DNA of 64,000 nucleotides, from the NCBI GenBank assembly GCA_035283185.1, contig DATEUJ010000243.1:1-64000 (forward strand), written 5' to 3'. The notes under the pieces were generated by a model. The model saw only the letters and a list, made by a program, of their open reading frames with translations, did not search any database and was not told the DNA's origin. This document shows positions 41,172-50,485 of the stretch, one piece after another. Source of the stretch: DASSFZ01 sp035283185 (GTDB taxonomy: Bacteria > Chloroflexota > Anaerolineae > Fen-1058). Made by a program: the position numbers and the translations under genes. Numbering within the stretch: position 1 is the first letter of the stretch; each line of letters opens with the position of its first letter.

Positions 41172-42311
41172 CTATCCTGCTGTTTTCAACCTCGCAGCGA
41201 CCGGCCTCAGCGCCATATCAATCACCGCTTCCCATGCGAATCGCTTCTGGTTCTGCCGAATGTTATGCCTAAACTCGGCTGCCCGGCCCTCGTGAAAAAA
41301 TCGTACGATCGCCCGGCTCAGACTCTCCACATCGCCTGCCTCCACCAGGAATCCCGTCTGGCCATCATCGACGGCCTCCGCCATGCTGCCTGTCTTAGTC
41401 GCGACCACCGGGACACCGAAGCCAAACGCCAGCTGCAACACAGCGCTGCCAGTAGCCTCACGATAAGGCAACACCACCAGGTCGGCTGCGGCAAAAAACA
41501 TCGCCATCTCGTCGTTAGATACGTAACGATCAAAGAATCGCACACGCGAACCCAACCCCAGTCCTTTCACTCGATCGTGGTAGGACTCTACCTCCCCCCA
41601 GATTTCACCGACGACTAACAAGGTCACATCCAATTCGGCCAGCACAGCCGGCAAAGCATCCAACAGGTCCATCAGACCCTTGTACGGCCGCACGAACCCG
41701 AAGAACAGCAGCACCTGGCCGTCGACGCCCACCCTAGCACGGGCATGCTCTCTAGACCAACCAGCCGATCGAACATCTGCGTAACTGGGAAAGGGCGCTA
41801 CTTCAACCGCGCAGCCCGGCAACAACGCCTCTGCTTGAGTTCGATCAACGATGCTATGCACGATCAATCGATCGGCCCGGCTCAATGCCATGCGGACCAG
41901 GCTTGTATCCAGGCGGCTGCGTTCGTGCGGCAGCACATTGTGACACACCATGATGACCCGGATACCCAGGTGCCGCGCACGACTGGCCAGCCACGCCGTC
42001 ATCGGCGCCATGAATGGCACCCACCACTGTATCACCACGACGTCCGGCCGCCAGGCCAGCCAGTCCCGCCATACCTGCCACCAAGTCGGCGGCCACCATG
42101 GGATCAGCCAGCGCCGCGCCTCGACTTCTACCAGCGGAGATGGGCTGGGGTCCAGTTGGCTGCGACCGGGGAACAGCCAGCCCGGATACTGTTCCCGAAA
42201 GCCATAGGCGCGGGACGTGTGGCACTGGTTCAAATGGAACGCGAGCAACGACGTGTAGTGAGCGATGCCACCGCGATGAGGATAGGTCGGGCCAACGAGC
42301 GCAACCTTCAC
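41172..42311 (-). CDS. GT4-type glycosyltransferase
   Basis: GTG 42311 (GAGGT 4-5 nt upstream) gives a 379-aa protein starting KVALVGPTYPHRGGIAHYTS. The N-terminal GT-B domain has the Trp-rich stretch PSPSPLVEVEARRWLIPWW; the C-terminal domain has LLFFGFVRPYKGLMDLLDAL, RFFDRYVSNDEMAMFFAAAD and LPYREATGSAVLQLAFGFGVPVVAT with the donor-binding E-x7-E-like region. Donor and acceptor cannot be assigned. A degraded partial copy of its first half lies directly upstream at about 42560-42800, and a palindromic element sits between the two. Confidence 0.87.
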   Translation of the reverse strand: MKVALVGPTYPHRGGIAHYTSLLAFHLNQCHTSRAYGFREQYPGWLFPGRSQLDPSPSPLVEVEARRWLIPWWPPTWWQVWRDWLAWRPDVVVIQWWVPFMAPMTAWLASRARHLGIRVIMVCHNVLPHERSRLDTSLVRMALSRADRLIVHSIVDRTQAEALLPGCAVEVAPFPSYADVRSAGWSREHARARVGVDGQVLLFFGFVRPYKGLMDLLDALPAVLAELDVTLLVVGEIWGEVESYHDRVKGLGLGSRVRFFDRYVSNDEMAMFFAAADLVVLPYREATGSAVLQLAFGFGVPVVATKTGSMAEAVDDGQTGFLVEAGDVESLSRAIVRFFHEGRAAEFRHNIRQNQKRFAWEAVIDMALRPVAARLKTAG

Positions 42312-42386
42312 GATTACCTCACATGACACAGCCAACCGCTCGCCAGAAAAACGACCGGACTTAGGCAAGAGTCAACACTGGCGTTG

Positions 42387-42444
42387 GTAGTCGCGACTTT
42401 AGTCGCGAAAACCGCTGTATCTGGGCGACTGAAGTCGCGACTAC
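42387..42444. repeat. 58-nt palindromic element with GTAGTCGCGACT arms
   Basis: GTAGTCGCGACTTTAGTCGC (42387-42406) and GCGACTGAAGTCGCGACTAC (42425-42444) are complementary at 19 of 20 positions around an 18-nt loop. It is a small inverted-repeat element without coding capacity, located exactly between an intact gene and its degraded partial duplicate. Confidence 0.8.
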
Positions 42445-42559
42445 AGCCCACGCCAATCATGCTTGCAGGTACGCTGTGCACGACGGGCGATTATAAAGTC
42501 GAGCGGGAAGACTGTCAACGCGCGGGAGTGCGTGGCACAAGCTTTCTTGTGTGACCACG

Positions 42560-42800
42560 ATCCCGACTCGAACATGCCTGCCCGGCCAGCCACGCCGTCA
42601 TCGACGCTATGAATGGCACCCACGGCTGAATCCGCACGATGTCCGGCCGCCACATCGCCGAATCTCAGCATATAACCTGCCAACTGGGGAGCCACCACGG
42701 GATCAGCCAGTGCTGCGCCTCGATCTCGACCAACGGCGACGGACTCGGATCGAACTGGCTGCGTCTGGGGAGTATCCAGGAAGGATCCTGCAGGTGCATC
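42560..42800 (-). pseudogene. degraded partial duplicate of the neighbouring GT4 glycosyltransferase
   Basis: The - strand reads WILPRRSQFDPSPSPLVEIE then AQHWLIPWW, matching WLFPGRSQLDPSPSPLVEVE and ARRWLIPWW of the intact GT4 downstream. A stop codon (TGA at 42665-42667) interrupts it; in the same frame WRPDIVRIQPWVPFIASM then TAWLAG follows, matching WRPDVVVIQWWVPFMAPM-TAWLAS. There is no start, and nothing matches the C-terminal half. It is a fragment of roughly 80 codons from the N-terminal domain. Confidence 0.85.
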
Positions 42801-42878
42801 GCGCATTGACTTCGATCTGGGAAACCAACGTGCGCTCCGTATGAATAGTCACCGATGCAACGGAATGGAACCATCCGC

Positions 42879-44393
42879 CTATCTGGGTGCCGCACAGTCG
42901 AACAGATAACCCATGGCGCGGGTGGATGTGACGGCGTCGATCTGCCGGCACTTTGCATTGAGCAGGCTTAACAAGATGGAGTCCTCGCCGGGGTAAACGT
43001 GAGTCATCAAAAGCCAGGCACGAGGCTTGCCGCCCACGATCGTCCACAGCCCGGTCTGCTGTTCTTCGGCAGGCAAGCCACGACTCCATGTTTCAACGAC
43101 AGCCACTTTAGAAAGCTGGTCACTGGCATAAGCCTCAAAAGCCGGCCTGCCGCCATAATAGACGTAAACTGTATCATCGGGCAGGTAACGCGCCTCGACA
43201 TATCGCACAACATCGCCGAATAACTCCGTCTCTGGGAAGGGCTTCCCGGAGAGAACGGGAAGCTGCGCAATGAGCAAGCCGATCAGAATGGCTGCCAGAC
43301 CCATCGAGATGGGCCTGAGAGTACGGGACACCCAGCTCCATCCGGGCAAGAGAATGCCGGAGCAGACAGGCAGGACGCAGAGGGGAAAAGCCAACCACAT
43401 ATAGCGATGCGCATATACCAGAAATCCGAATCCCGCAGCGACATAAGCTACGATCAGGCTCGTGATCAGATAAGCGACTATCCGGCGCCCTGGAGTAGTG
43501 CGCAGGCCGATCACTACCCCGACTGCCAGCAGCGTGATCGTCAACCACTGAAGCGGCGTCGGATCAGGACCCCAGAACAGGAAGCGCAGCACCTCAACCG
43601 TTTGGAACGACCATCCTCGCAGTTCGCTGATCAACGAGATCGACCCGCCGAACCGGACCGGTGCAAAATCGGCCCGCAGTCTGGCTTTTTGGGGTAACGC
43701 ATAAGACCACAATAGCCCAAGACCAATCAGTCCCAGCACACACAACCCGGCTACCCAGTAAACGAGCGGGCGACGCATATCTTTCCAAGCATATTGGAGC
43801 AGATAGATCGTTCCCACCAGCGCGAGCGCGATGCTATACAGCGCCAACGCATAATGCGTCACCATCGCGGCGGCTACTGCAACCACGAAAGGCAACAAAC
43901 GCCCGAGCGACGGCCGCCTAATATACCGCTCAAGCAACAGCGGGCATAACGCCGCCAAGAGCGAGACAAGCGCATACTGATTGACTTCCTGCCCGTAGTA
44001 GACCGACCGGGGTGCTACTGCGACGAGCAGCGCACTAAGCAAACCGACGCCGGAGGAAAAAGCAAGACGCCCCAGCACATACGTGACGGCAACGGCCATG
44101 ACGCTGAAAAGAATCGGGAGCATCTGCAAATAGAAGTCGCCCCGCCCATTTTGCATCCACAGGTTCAATATCAGGCTAAACAGCGGCGGATCGTGTGTCA
44201 TCGCCCGGTCGGCGGCTATCACGTCCTGAATCGGGCGATTGGCAACGTTGAACTCAATGGCCTCGTCGAACCAGAGATTGTCGCCGCGCATCTCGATCAG
44301 ACGCGCAGTGAACGCAAGCCACAAGATCGTTAAGAGTAATCCCCAATGGTAAAAACGGCGAAATTTACTGGAAGCTACTTGTATGGCGTTCAT
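42879..44393 (-). CDS. GT-C-type membrane glycosyltransferase (GT39/ArnT-like)
   Basis: The 504-aa protein has an N-terminal helix, then the first extracytoplasmic loop GDNLWFDEAIEFNVA with the acidic DE motif, THDPPLFSLILNLWM and a later YYGQEVNQYALVSLLAAL motif, all typical of PMT/ArnT-type enzymes. About ten further hydrophobic segments follow, and a soluble C-terminal domain (FGDVVRYVEARYLPDDTVYVYYGG to the end). It should transfer a sugar from a polyprenyl-phosphate carrier outside the membrane. The first 29 nt overlap the end of a truncated glycosyltransferase frame. Confidence 0.83.
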   Translation of the reverse strand: MNAIQVASSKFRRFYHWGLLLTILWLAFTARLIEMRGDNLWFDEAIEFNVANRPIQDVIAADRAMTHDPPLFSLILNLWMQNGRGDFYLQMLPILFSVMAVAVTYVLGRLAFSSGVGLLSALLVAVAPRSVYYGQEVNQYALVSLLAALCPLLLERYIRRPSLGRLLPFVVAVAAAMVTHYALALYSIALALVGTIYLLQYAWKDMRRPLVYWVAGLCVLGLIGLGLLWSYALPQKARLRADFAPVRFGGSISLISELRGWSFQTVEVLRFLFWGPDPTPLQWLTITLLAVGVVIGLRTTPGRRIVAYLITSLIVAYVAAGFGFLVYAHRYMWLAFPLCVLPVCSGILLPGWSWVSRTLRPISMGLAAILIGLLIAQLPVLSGKPFPETELFGDVVRYVEARYLPDDTVYVYYGGRPAFEAYASDQLSKVAVVETWSRGLPAEEQQTGLWTIVGGKPRAWLLMTHVYPGEDSILLSLLNAKCRQIDAVTSTRAMGYLFDCAAPR

Positions 44394-44816
44394 CAGGCGT
44401 GGAGATAAGATACAACGCGAGGACCGCGGGCAAATGATTGATCATGACATCGCTGACTTGTGCCTCAACACAATCGATCCGCGGCCTGACACCTGTCGCC
44501 ACTTCCGTCAACGCCTGCGCCCAGGCATCGACATCGCCGGCTTTCACACGCCAGCCGGTTCGACCGTCCTCGACCAGTTCGGGAAGTGCGCCCAGGTCCG
44601 ACGCTATCACCGGCACGCCTGCCGCGAACGCTTCTAGAATCGTCAACGGCTGATTCTCATACCAGAGCGACGGCACCGCCACCAAACCAATCTCGGCTAG
44701 CGTCAAACACAGCTCTGGCCAAGTCAACTTTCCCGCAAAACGGACAAGCAGGGATTGAGCCAGTGAATGCAACTGCCGGCTGCTGAATCCACCGAGTCGG
44801 CCGGTGCGAACGAGCC
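44365..44816 (-). pseudogene. C-terminal remnant of a GT4 glycosyltransferase
   Basis: The frame encodes only the donor-binding half of a GT4 enzyme: VRFAGKLTWPELCLTLAEI, VAVPSLWYENQPLTILEAFA, AGVPVIASDLGALPELVEDG and TGWRVKAGDVDAWAQAL. The homologous frame runs upstream without a start to the stop of the adjacent GT4 gene (TAA near 44817), and the N-terminal domain of about 250 aa is missing. A TTG at 44772 could give 135 aa, but that would lack an acceptor domain. It resembles, but is not identical to, the C-terminus of the intact neighbour, so it is a remnant of a second gene joined by deletion. Confidence 0.75.
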
Positions 44817-46094
44817 TTAGCGATTTGTCCCACGATCCCTATTCGCTAACAAAGCCTGATATATCTCGACGATTTGTTGAGCATGTTGTCGCATGGTGAG
44901 GGTCGGACGGATGTTAGCCCTAAGCGCCGCCAGTTGTTGTGGCTGCTCGATCAATTCTCGTAATACCCTTGCTAAATCAGCGCTGTCTCCAGTGATGAAA
45001 AGCCGTCCGGTTATGTCATCTTGTACTTTCTCGGCAAGCGCGCCCAGCCGACTGGCTACTACCGGCACATTTAGACCATAGGCCTCTTGGATCACCAAAG
45101 GCGAGTTTTCATACCACAATGATGGGACTACTAGACAGTCCATTTGGCGCAAAGCAGCGCCAACGTACTGGTGCGGAAGCAAGCCACCAAAACGGACGTG
45201 AGGATGATGGGCAGCCGTCTTCACCTGGCGCGCATATTCAGGGAAAGAGTCTTCGTTGCCGTAAATAGTCAGCGCAGCATTAGCCGGAAGTTGGTTGAAG
45301 GCTTCTATCAGCACATGCACGCCTTTTTGCCAGACCAGTGAGCCTAAGAAACCGAAATGAGGCCGAGCGGGCGGCGCTGGCAGATCGATATCCGATGTCC
45401 TGGCCAGTCGATCGGAGTCCAAGCCGTTTTCGATGACGACAATCCGCTCAGCCGGGAAGCCATGTCTGATATACTCCTGTCGGAGAAAATCGCTAGGAGC
45501 GAGGAACCTATCCGCCTGTTCGGTTAAGCGACGCAAATAAGCATTGCGGTAAGAAAAGGGCAAGGCCACCAGAGGACGCAGTGCTTTGAGCCAGTTCAAG
45601 TCGGCGCGCGCCGTGGCACAGTCGACACAGTTCCAACCTCCGCGCGGCCCACCACAGGTTTGATGGTTGGGTCGCACGAGCTGGCTGTTGGCGCAGAAAT
45701 ACCAGTAGTCGTGCAGGGTGACCACGCGTGGCCGGCCCGCCGCCAGTTCAATCAGTTGGGCTGACACCCCCTGCACGTGCTGAAAATGCACGACCTCTGG
45801 CTGCACCTCGGCCAGAAACTGCTGAAATGCCGCCTCGATAGCGATGTCACGGAAAGTATGCCAGAACTGCTGGATAGGTCCTTCTGTGGCACGCCCACTC
45901 GATGATGGGACCCGCCATAGATGGACGCCATCTCGCTCAATGCGGGCCTCCGACGGAGGCAGATCGGCAAGCGGGTAAAAGACGTGCACGTTGTGCCCTG
46001 CGGCTGCCAGCGATCGAGCTAAGCCCCAGCTATAGATCTCAGTTCCGCCAACACTCTCGGGCGGAAATTTATGAACAGTGAATGCGATGCGCAA
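44817..46094 (-). CDS. GT4-type glycosyltransferase
   Basis: The 425-aa GT-B protein starts at TTG 46094 with GGAGG 7 nt upstream. N-terminal domain: FTVHKFPPESVGGTEIYSWG, and DYWYFCANSQLVRPNHQTCG then WNCVDC, a Cys-rich segment common to one GT4 subgroup. C-terminal domain: HFGFLGSLVWQKGVHVLIEA, RFGGLLPHQYV and VVPSLWYENSPLVIQEAYGL with the E-x7-E donor motif. Its position in the locus suggests addition of a hexose, but the linkage is unknown. Confidence 0.9.
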   Translation of the reverse strand: MRIAFTVHKFPPESVGGTEIYSWGLARSLAAAGHNVHVFYPLADLPPSEARIERDGVHLWRVPSSSGRATEGPIQQFWHTFRDIAIEAAFQQFLAEVQPEVVHFQHVQGVSAQLIELAAGRPRVVTLHDYWYFCANSQLVRPNHQTCGGPRGGWNCVDCATARADLNWLKALRPLVALPFSYRNAYLRRLTEQADRFLAPSDFLRQEYIRHGFPAERIVVIENGLDSDRLARTSDIDLPAPPARPHFGFLGSLVWQKGVHVLIEAFNQLPANAALTIYGNEDSFPEYARQVKTAAHHPHVRFGGLLPHQYVGAALRQMDCLVVPSLWYENSPLVIQEAYGLNVPVVASRLGALAEKVQDDITGRLFITGDSADLARVLRELIEQPQQLAALRANIRPTLTMRQHAQQIVEIYQALLANRDRGTNR

Positions 46095-46138
46095 TGGAAG
46101 GCCTCCACCTAAACACGGAATCCTCGCAGAATCCTCAT

Positions 46139-47398
46139 CTACTGATGCGTTCGCATCACATCTTCATACACCGCAAGTGTCCTGGCATAAATCATGTCCC
46201 ACACATAGCGTTCGAAAAGCTTGCGGCGACCTGCCTGCCCCATGATCTGGGCGCGTTCACGATTTGTGATGAGCTCGCACAGCCGCGACGCCAACGCTGC
46301 CGGATCATCAAACGGCACGAGGTAGCCGTCAACGCCATCGGTAATGACGTCCGCCGCCCCACCCGCCTGCGTGCCGATCACCGGCTTGGCATACGCCCAC
46401 GCCTCGAGATACACGATCCCGAACGATTCCGCTCGTGAGGGCACGGCGATCACAACCGCAGCCGCGAGCAGGTCGTGCTTGTACGCATCGCTGATCGGTC
46501 CAAGTATCCGCAGGCGCGGATCGGCCGGCTGCGTCCGAATGAAGCGCGCAAAGTCAGGCATCACCGGCCCAGCGATCACGCACTCGGAATCGACGCCGGC
46601 TTCCCAAAGTTGCCACATAGCCCGCACCAGTGCTGTCGCGCCCTTGTCATGTGTAACACGCCCAACGAAGGCGACTATGGGGCCGCGCAGGCTGTGTCGC
46701 TTGTGGAAGCGTTCGGCGTCTCCACCGGCCACTTGCGCCGGATCGATCCCGATACCTACCTCGGCGAGACGCGATCGATCTACGCCGAGCGCTTCAATGG
46801 CCTGTGACTCAGTCGGCGTCTGCACGATGACACGTTCGCTGCCGAGCAGCGCCGTCCGCTGGTGGCTCATCGTATAGTTGCGGCTTACACGCCGGTGCCC
46901 AGGCTCGCCTGTGTGCATGAATGGCGTCACCACGTATGGATACGCACGAGCGCGAGCGAACTCGTATGCATCGACCAGGCACGATTCCCATGAAAGGTTG
47001 AAGCCGTGCACGAGGTCGAACTCGCCCGGCAGGCGCTCCAGCGCCGACTTGAAACCCGAAACACGCGGCATCCACCCGCCAATGGTACGGACAAACCTTT
47101 GAAGCTTCAAAGGATCGAAGATGCGGATTGCAAGCCCGCGCGCGACGTATAACCCGAGCCGCCCAAGCCGGAATGGCTTCACCGGAGCGCGAATAACACG
47201 CACACCATTGATCATCGTGTCGACCTCGTCGACACGTGCAGCCTGCGCACTCCAAAAGCGCTCTGCAGTGGCCGCATCGGTTGTGATGACGGTAGCGTCG
47301 TGACCATCCTTGACAATGCGCTCCGAAAGAGCCTGCGCTACCTGCTCGCCGCCGCCCAGGCTCGGCCAATACAGCGGCGTGACGTGAAGGACCCGCAT
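46139..47398 (-). CDS. GT4-type glycosyltransferase
   Basis: From ATG 47398 the protein is 419 aa. The start RVLHVTPLYWPSLGGGEQVA is the glycine-rich acceptor loop of GT-B enzymes; the C-terminal half has VAFVGRVTHDKGATALVRAM, RLRILGPISDAYKHDLLAAA and VPSRAESFGIVYLEAWAYAK with E-SFGIVYLE as the donor motif. Family members use UDP- or GDP-sugars. TTG 47407 is an alternative start with no better ribosome-binding site. It lies 44 nt from the next GT4 gene in the same direction. Confidence 0.9.
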   Translation of the reverse strand: MRVLHVTPLYWPSLGGGEQVAQALSERIVKDGHDATVITTDAATAERFWSAQAARVDEVDTMINGVRVIRAPVKPFRLGRLGLYVARGLAIRIFDPLKLQRFVRTIGGWMPRVSGFKSALERLPGEFDLVHGFNLSWESCLVDAYEFARARAYPYVVTPFMHTGEPGHRRVSRNYTMSHQRTALLGSERVIVQTPTESQAIEALGVDRSRLAEVGIGIDPAQVAGGDAERFHKRHSLRGPIVAFVGRVTHDKGATALVRAMWQLWEAGVDSECVIAGPVMPDFARFIRTQPADPRLRILGPISDAYKHDLLAAAVVIAVPSRAESFGIVYLEAWAYAKPVIGTQAGGAADVITDGVDGYLVPFDDPAALASRLCELITNRERAQIMGQAGRRKLFERYVWDMIYARTLAVYEDVMRTHQ

Positions 47399-47474
47399 CT
47401 TCACCAATCAACCGCCGTTGCCCAACCGGCCAACGGTGCGCAGAATGCTGCCAAGGGATATAGGAACCCGTGCG

Positions 47475-48155
47475 TCATGAGTTGGTCCGGTCAGGCGCGG
47501 CCAGCTTAGCTTGCGCCGAGGCCACACGCACGCTTAGTGAGTCAGTTAATTCTTGCTGATGCTGGCACAGTCGAGTCAAGTGCAAGAGATGATCGCCGTA
47601 AACTCGATTGATCGACGCCTGCTGTTGCGCCAGGCGATGAACGTAAAACAAGGCCACACTGTGAAGCGCGATGCGGGCACGCCGAATGAACCCCCCGATG
47701 AGCGGCACGGCCGTGGGCCGCACATCCAGCTTGACATGCAGCGCCTCCGGCTGCATCGCCTCGACAATATCATCCACCGCAGTATCCATCATACCATCAG
47801 AAGAATTCTCGCCCGAGGGAGTATCCGGCCCAGAAGGCGGATCGATGAGCAGGCTCGACGCTAGCGCCCGCTGCAAGACTCGGCTGGTGCGTTGCGCCTC
47901 GAGCTGCGCGCTGCAAGCCGCCGTCGTCACTTCTTCCAAGAGCGTGATCAGCATGTCGTTGATTTGGAACTGGCGGCTGGCAATCTCGCGCAAGTCGGCG
48001 GCCTTTCCGTCAGGTCCAAAAACCTCGCGGCGCGTCTTACTATGAAACTTCTTGACGGCGTGAATCGCCTGTCTTAGATCTTGCCGGACGACCAAACCCT
48101 GGGCGATCTCAAACTCAATATCGCGGATGACGTCTTGCGCAGTGACGTGGCTCAT
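47475..48155 (-). CDS. helical protein of unknown function in the glycosyltransferase run
   Basis: I do not recognise a named family. The 226-aa product is almost entirely helical: an N-terminal amphipathic part (DVIRDIEFEIAQGLVV, LREIASRQFQINDML), an acidic Ser/Gly-rich linker near 105-130 and a C-terminal segment VPLIGGFIRRARIALHSVAL then QQQASINRVYGDHLLHL. The last part resembles helical extensions found at the ends of methyltransferases and glycosyltransferases in polysaccharide loci (PxIGxxxxRxR...QQxxxN). It has no signal peptide. It overlaps the GT2-GT4 gene by 4 nt, so it is probably translated with it and may be an interaction partner of that enzyme. Confidence 0.6.
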   Translation of the reverse strand: MSHVTAQDVIRDIEFEIAQGLVVRQDLRQAIHAVKKFHSKTRREVFGPDGKAADLREIASRQFQINDMLITLLEEVTTAACSAQLEAQRTSRVLQRALASSLLIDPPSGPDTPSGENSSDGMMDTAVDDIVEAMQPEALHVKLDVRPTAVPLIGGFIRRARIALHSVALFYVHRLAQQQASINRVYGDHLLHLTRLCQHQQELTDSLSVRVASAQAKLAAPDRTNS

Positions 48156-50485
48156 GCGAAGTGCTCCTGTTCCGAATCGGCGCGCCCCTCGCTCTCGGCG
48201 TTGAACCCGGCGATGGCCGCACGGTACGCCTGTGCGAAGGAGCGCGCCATGTGAATATGGGTGAATTGATCCAGCAGCCGCTGTCTCCCGGCCAGTCCCA
48301 TTTCCCGCAGCCGAGACGGCGAAGTGAGCAGTGACACGATCGCCTCAGTCAGTGCGAGGGGAGCTTCCGGCTCGACGAGCAGCCCGGACACGCCATGATC
48401 GACTACTTCCGGAATTCCACCGGCGCGGCAGCCGATCACGGGTTTGGCGTAGTTCATCGCTTCGAGATAGATTAAACCGAAGGACTCATACAATGATGGC
48501 GCCACGAACAAGTCGCACGACTGATACAGCGCACGGAGCTGCCCTTCGTCGACGGATCCGGTGAACGTCACGCATGATGCCGCGTCTGGATAGCGTTTGG
48601 AGAAATACGTTGGATAATCCATGCCCGTCTTGAGCTGGAATCCATCGTGCCAGCTATTATCCGCGCCGGCGATGATGAAGCGCGCGTAGGAGACCTTCGC
48701 GCGCACGCGAGGAATGGCGTCCAGGAAATCGAGAATGCCCTTGCGCTTCTCGAGACGGCCCACATACAAGACGGTCAAATCCTGTGAACGTCGAGTCGCG
48801 TCAAACGGGCGCGTCTCAGAATCGGGTACCGGCTCGACACCGTGTGGCACGATCGTGTACGGCATCTCCACAATCGACACGCCGTAGACGTCCTGCGCCG
48901 CCTGCAACGTCGCGCGGGAATTGGGCGCGAGATAATCGGCTCGCGCCACAAACGCCGCTTCCATCTCACCCGTCAGACGTGTATCGGGGTCGCGATTGCC
49001 CTGAAGAGTGGCGATCTGGCGCACGGCTGTCTGCAATCGCAGCACGACTGGAACGGCGCGGCTGATGCATGTCACCAGACCGTCGAGCTGCCACAACGGT
49101 GAATCGACGACCTGCACACCGTCATTCAGCATGAGCCGCCGCACCCGCTCGTATGCACGATGGCTGTGATTCAGGCTGTGATAGAGAATCGGGAAAGAGC
49201 GATACGGGTCGTAGCGCTCCAGCCGAGGTGCAATCTGATGCACGTATGCGCCGTCGTAAAAACTGACCTGATCTCGTTCGCCGCGCGTGATGACGTGCAC
49301 CGCGTGGCCGCATGCGAAAAGCCCTCGTGCCATCAAGTTCGTATGGCGGCCCACGCCTTCCACCTGTGAGGGAGGGTAAGCACTGCTCAACAAGCAAATG
49401 CGCAGCGGCGCATTGGGCATCGAGATCGCCGGGCGATAGCCCTCTATGGGATCAACCACCGGCTGTTGGGGTGAGTCCACATTCTGATACGCCTGGATCG
49501 GTCCCGTTGTCAGCTTAGCCGCTTCAAGTGCTGGCCGCGGGATAAGCCGACGCGGTCGCACCAAACCATGTATCGCGCCGCCAAGTGCGCTGCCGACCTC
49601 GTGAAAGCGCATGCGCCACATCTGGCACAAGGTCAGGCGCCTCTCACGCCACAATTGACCGCTCCAAAGCCAATGGCCGTGAGCGAGGTGCAGGCAGCGC
49701 AGTGCGATGGCGCGATACGCATCGCCGGCAGCCAGGCCATTCTTGATGCAGTAGTAGATCGCAGATTTCGTCTGTATCCACCATTTGCCATTGTAACTGA
49801 GCGCAACACGATTTCGGCTCGAGGCCGGAACATGATACATGATCGCTTCGGCGGCCGGGTGGACAATCCCACCTGCGTTGGACAGGCGCGATGCCACATC
49901 CGTATCATCGTACACCCACTCAAAAAACTCGTCGAAGCCACCGATCTCCAGCAGCCGCTGGCGCCGAAAGGCCATGTTGGTGCCCATCATCCGCCCGAGC
50001 CAGCGTCGACCTTTGCCAGGTGGCACGATGTCATCCAGCCACGAAGCCCGGACGTCAACCTGCTCGGCCAGCGACGAGGCAATCCCGATCCGGTGCTGGA
50101 CAACCGGCGTACTGGGGTGAATCAGATACACAGCGCCACCGGTCGCGTCGAGTGTCTCATCGGCGAATAGCCGCGCCAGTTGCTCCAGCCAGCGATAACC
50201 CGGCACAGCGTCGTCGTCGACGAAGGCGACGATGTCGCCGTGCGCCGCCAGCAGCCCCACATTGCGCGACTGGCTTAGATTCGCGCCTGGGCAGCGAAGA
50301 ATGCGGACGCGGCCATCATATTCCGACAGCATTTCAAGCGTGTCATCGCGAGTCGGGCCGACGACGACGATTACCTCAAAGTGCGGATAGGATTGATGCT
50401 CCAGGCTGCGAAGAAGTGTTCGGAGCGGGCCGGCCCGGTCAATTGTGTTGACGATCAAAGAGAAAGTTAATTCAGCGATAGTCAT
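48152..50485 (-). CDS. bifunctional glycosyltransferase, GT2 fused to GT4
   Basis: The 777-aa protein joins two enzymes. Residues about 1-330 are GT2: FSLIVNTIDRAGPLRTLLRS, ANLSQSRNVGLLAAHGDIVAFVDDDAVP with the DXD-type motif DDD, and GTNMAFRRQRLLEIGGFDE with YDDTDVASRL. Residues about 365-765 are GT4: RICLLSSAYPPSQVEGVGRH, VLYVGRLEKRKGILDFLDAI, TFTGSVDEGQLRALYQSCDL and APSLYESFGLIYLEAMNYAK with an E-x7-E motif. Both domains keep their donor motifs, so it could add two successive sugars. It overlaps the upstream GT2 gene by 14 nt. No Shine-Dalgarno fits well; translation is probably coupled. Confidence 0.9.
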   Translation of the reverse strand: MTIAELTFSLIVNTIDRAGPLRTLLRSLEHQSYPHFEVIVVVGPTRDDTLEMLSEYDGRVRILRCPGANLSQSRNVGLLAAHGDIVAFVDDDAVPGYRWLEQLARLFADETLDATGGAVYLIHPSTPVVQHRIGIASSLAEQVDVRASWLDDIVPPGKGRRWLGRMMGTNMAFRRQRLLEIGGFDEFFEWVYDDTDVASRLSNAGGIVHPAAEAIMYHVPASSRNRVALSYNGKWWIQTKSAIYYCIKNGLAAGDAYRAIALRCLHLAHGHWLWSGQLWRERRLTLCQMWRMRFHEVGSALGGAIHGLVRPRRLIPRPALEAAKLTTGPIQAYQNVDSPQQPVVDPIEGYRPAISMPNAPLRICLLSSAYPPSQVEGVGRHTNLMARGLFACGHAVHVITRGERDQVSFYDGAYVHQIAPRLERYDPYRSFPILYHSLNHSHRAYERVRRLMLNDGVQVVDSPLWQLDGLVTCISRAVPVVLRLQTAVRQIATLQGNRDPDTRLTGEMEAAFVARADYLAPNSRATLQAAQDVYGVSIVEMPYTIVPHGVEPVPDSETRPFDATRRSQDLTVLYVGRLEKRKGILDFLDAIPRVRAKVSYARFIIAGADNSWHDGFQLKTGMDYPTYFSKRYPDAASCVTFTGSVDEGQLRALYQSCDLFVAPSLYESFGLIYLEAMNYAKPVIGCRAGGIPEVVDHGVSGLLVEPEAPLALTEAIVSLLTSPSRLREMGLAGRQRLLDQFTHIHMARSFAQAYRAAIAGFNAESEGRADSEQEHFA

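Larger units (their letters stand above)
42312..42878. other. 567-nt region with a palindrome and a glycosyltransferase remnant
   Basis: Between the GT4 and GT-C genes there is no intact gene. The region holds the palindromic element (42387-42444) and the GT4 remnant (about 42560-42800). Confidence 0.7.

Noticed and set aside
42441..42806. 121-codon frame in the GT4 remnant region
   Set aside because: It is in a different frame from the recognisable GT4 similarity and is just a shadow of the pseudogene.
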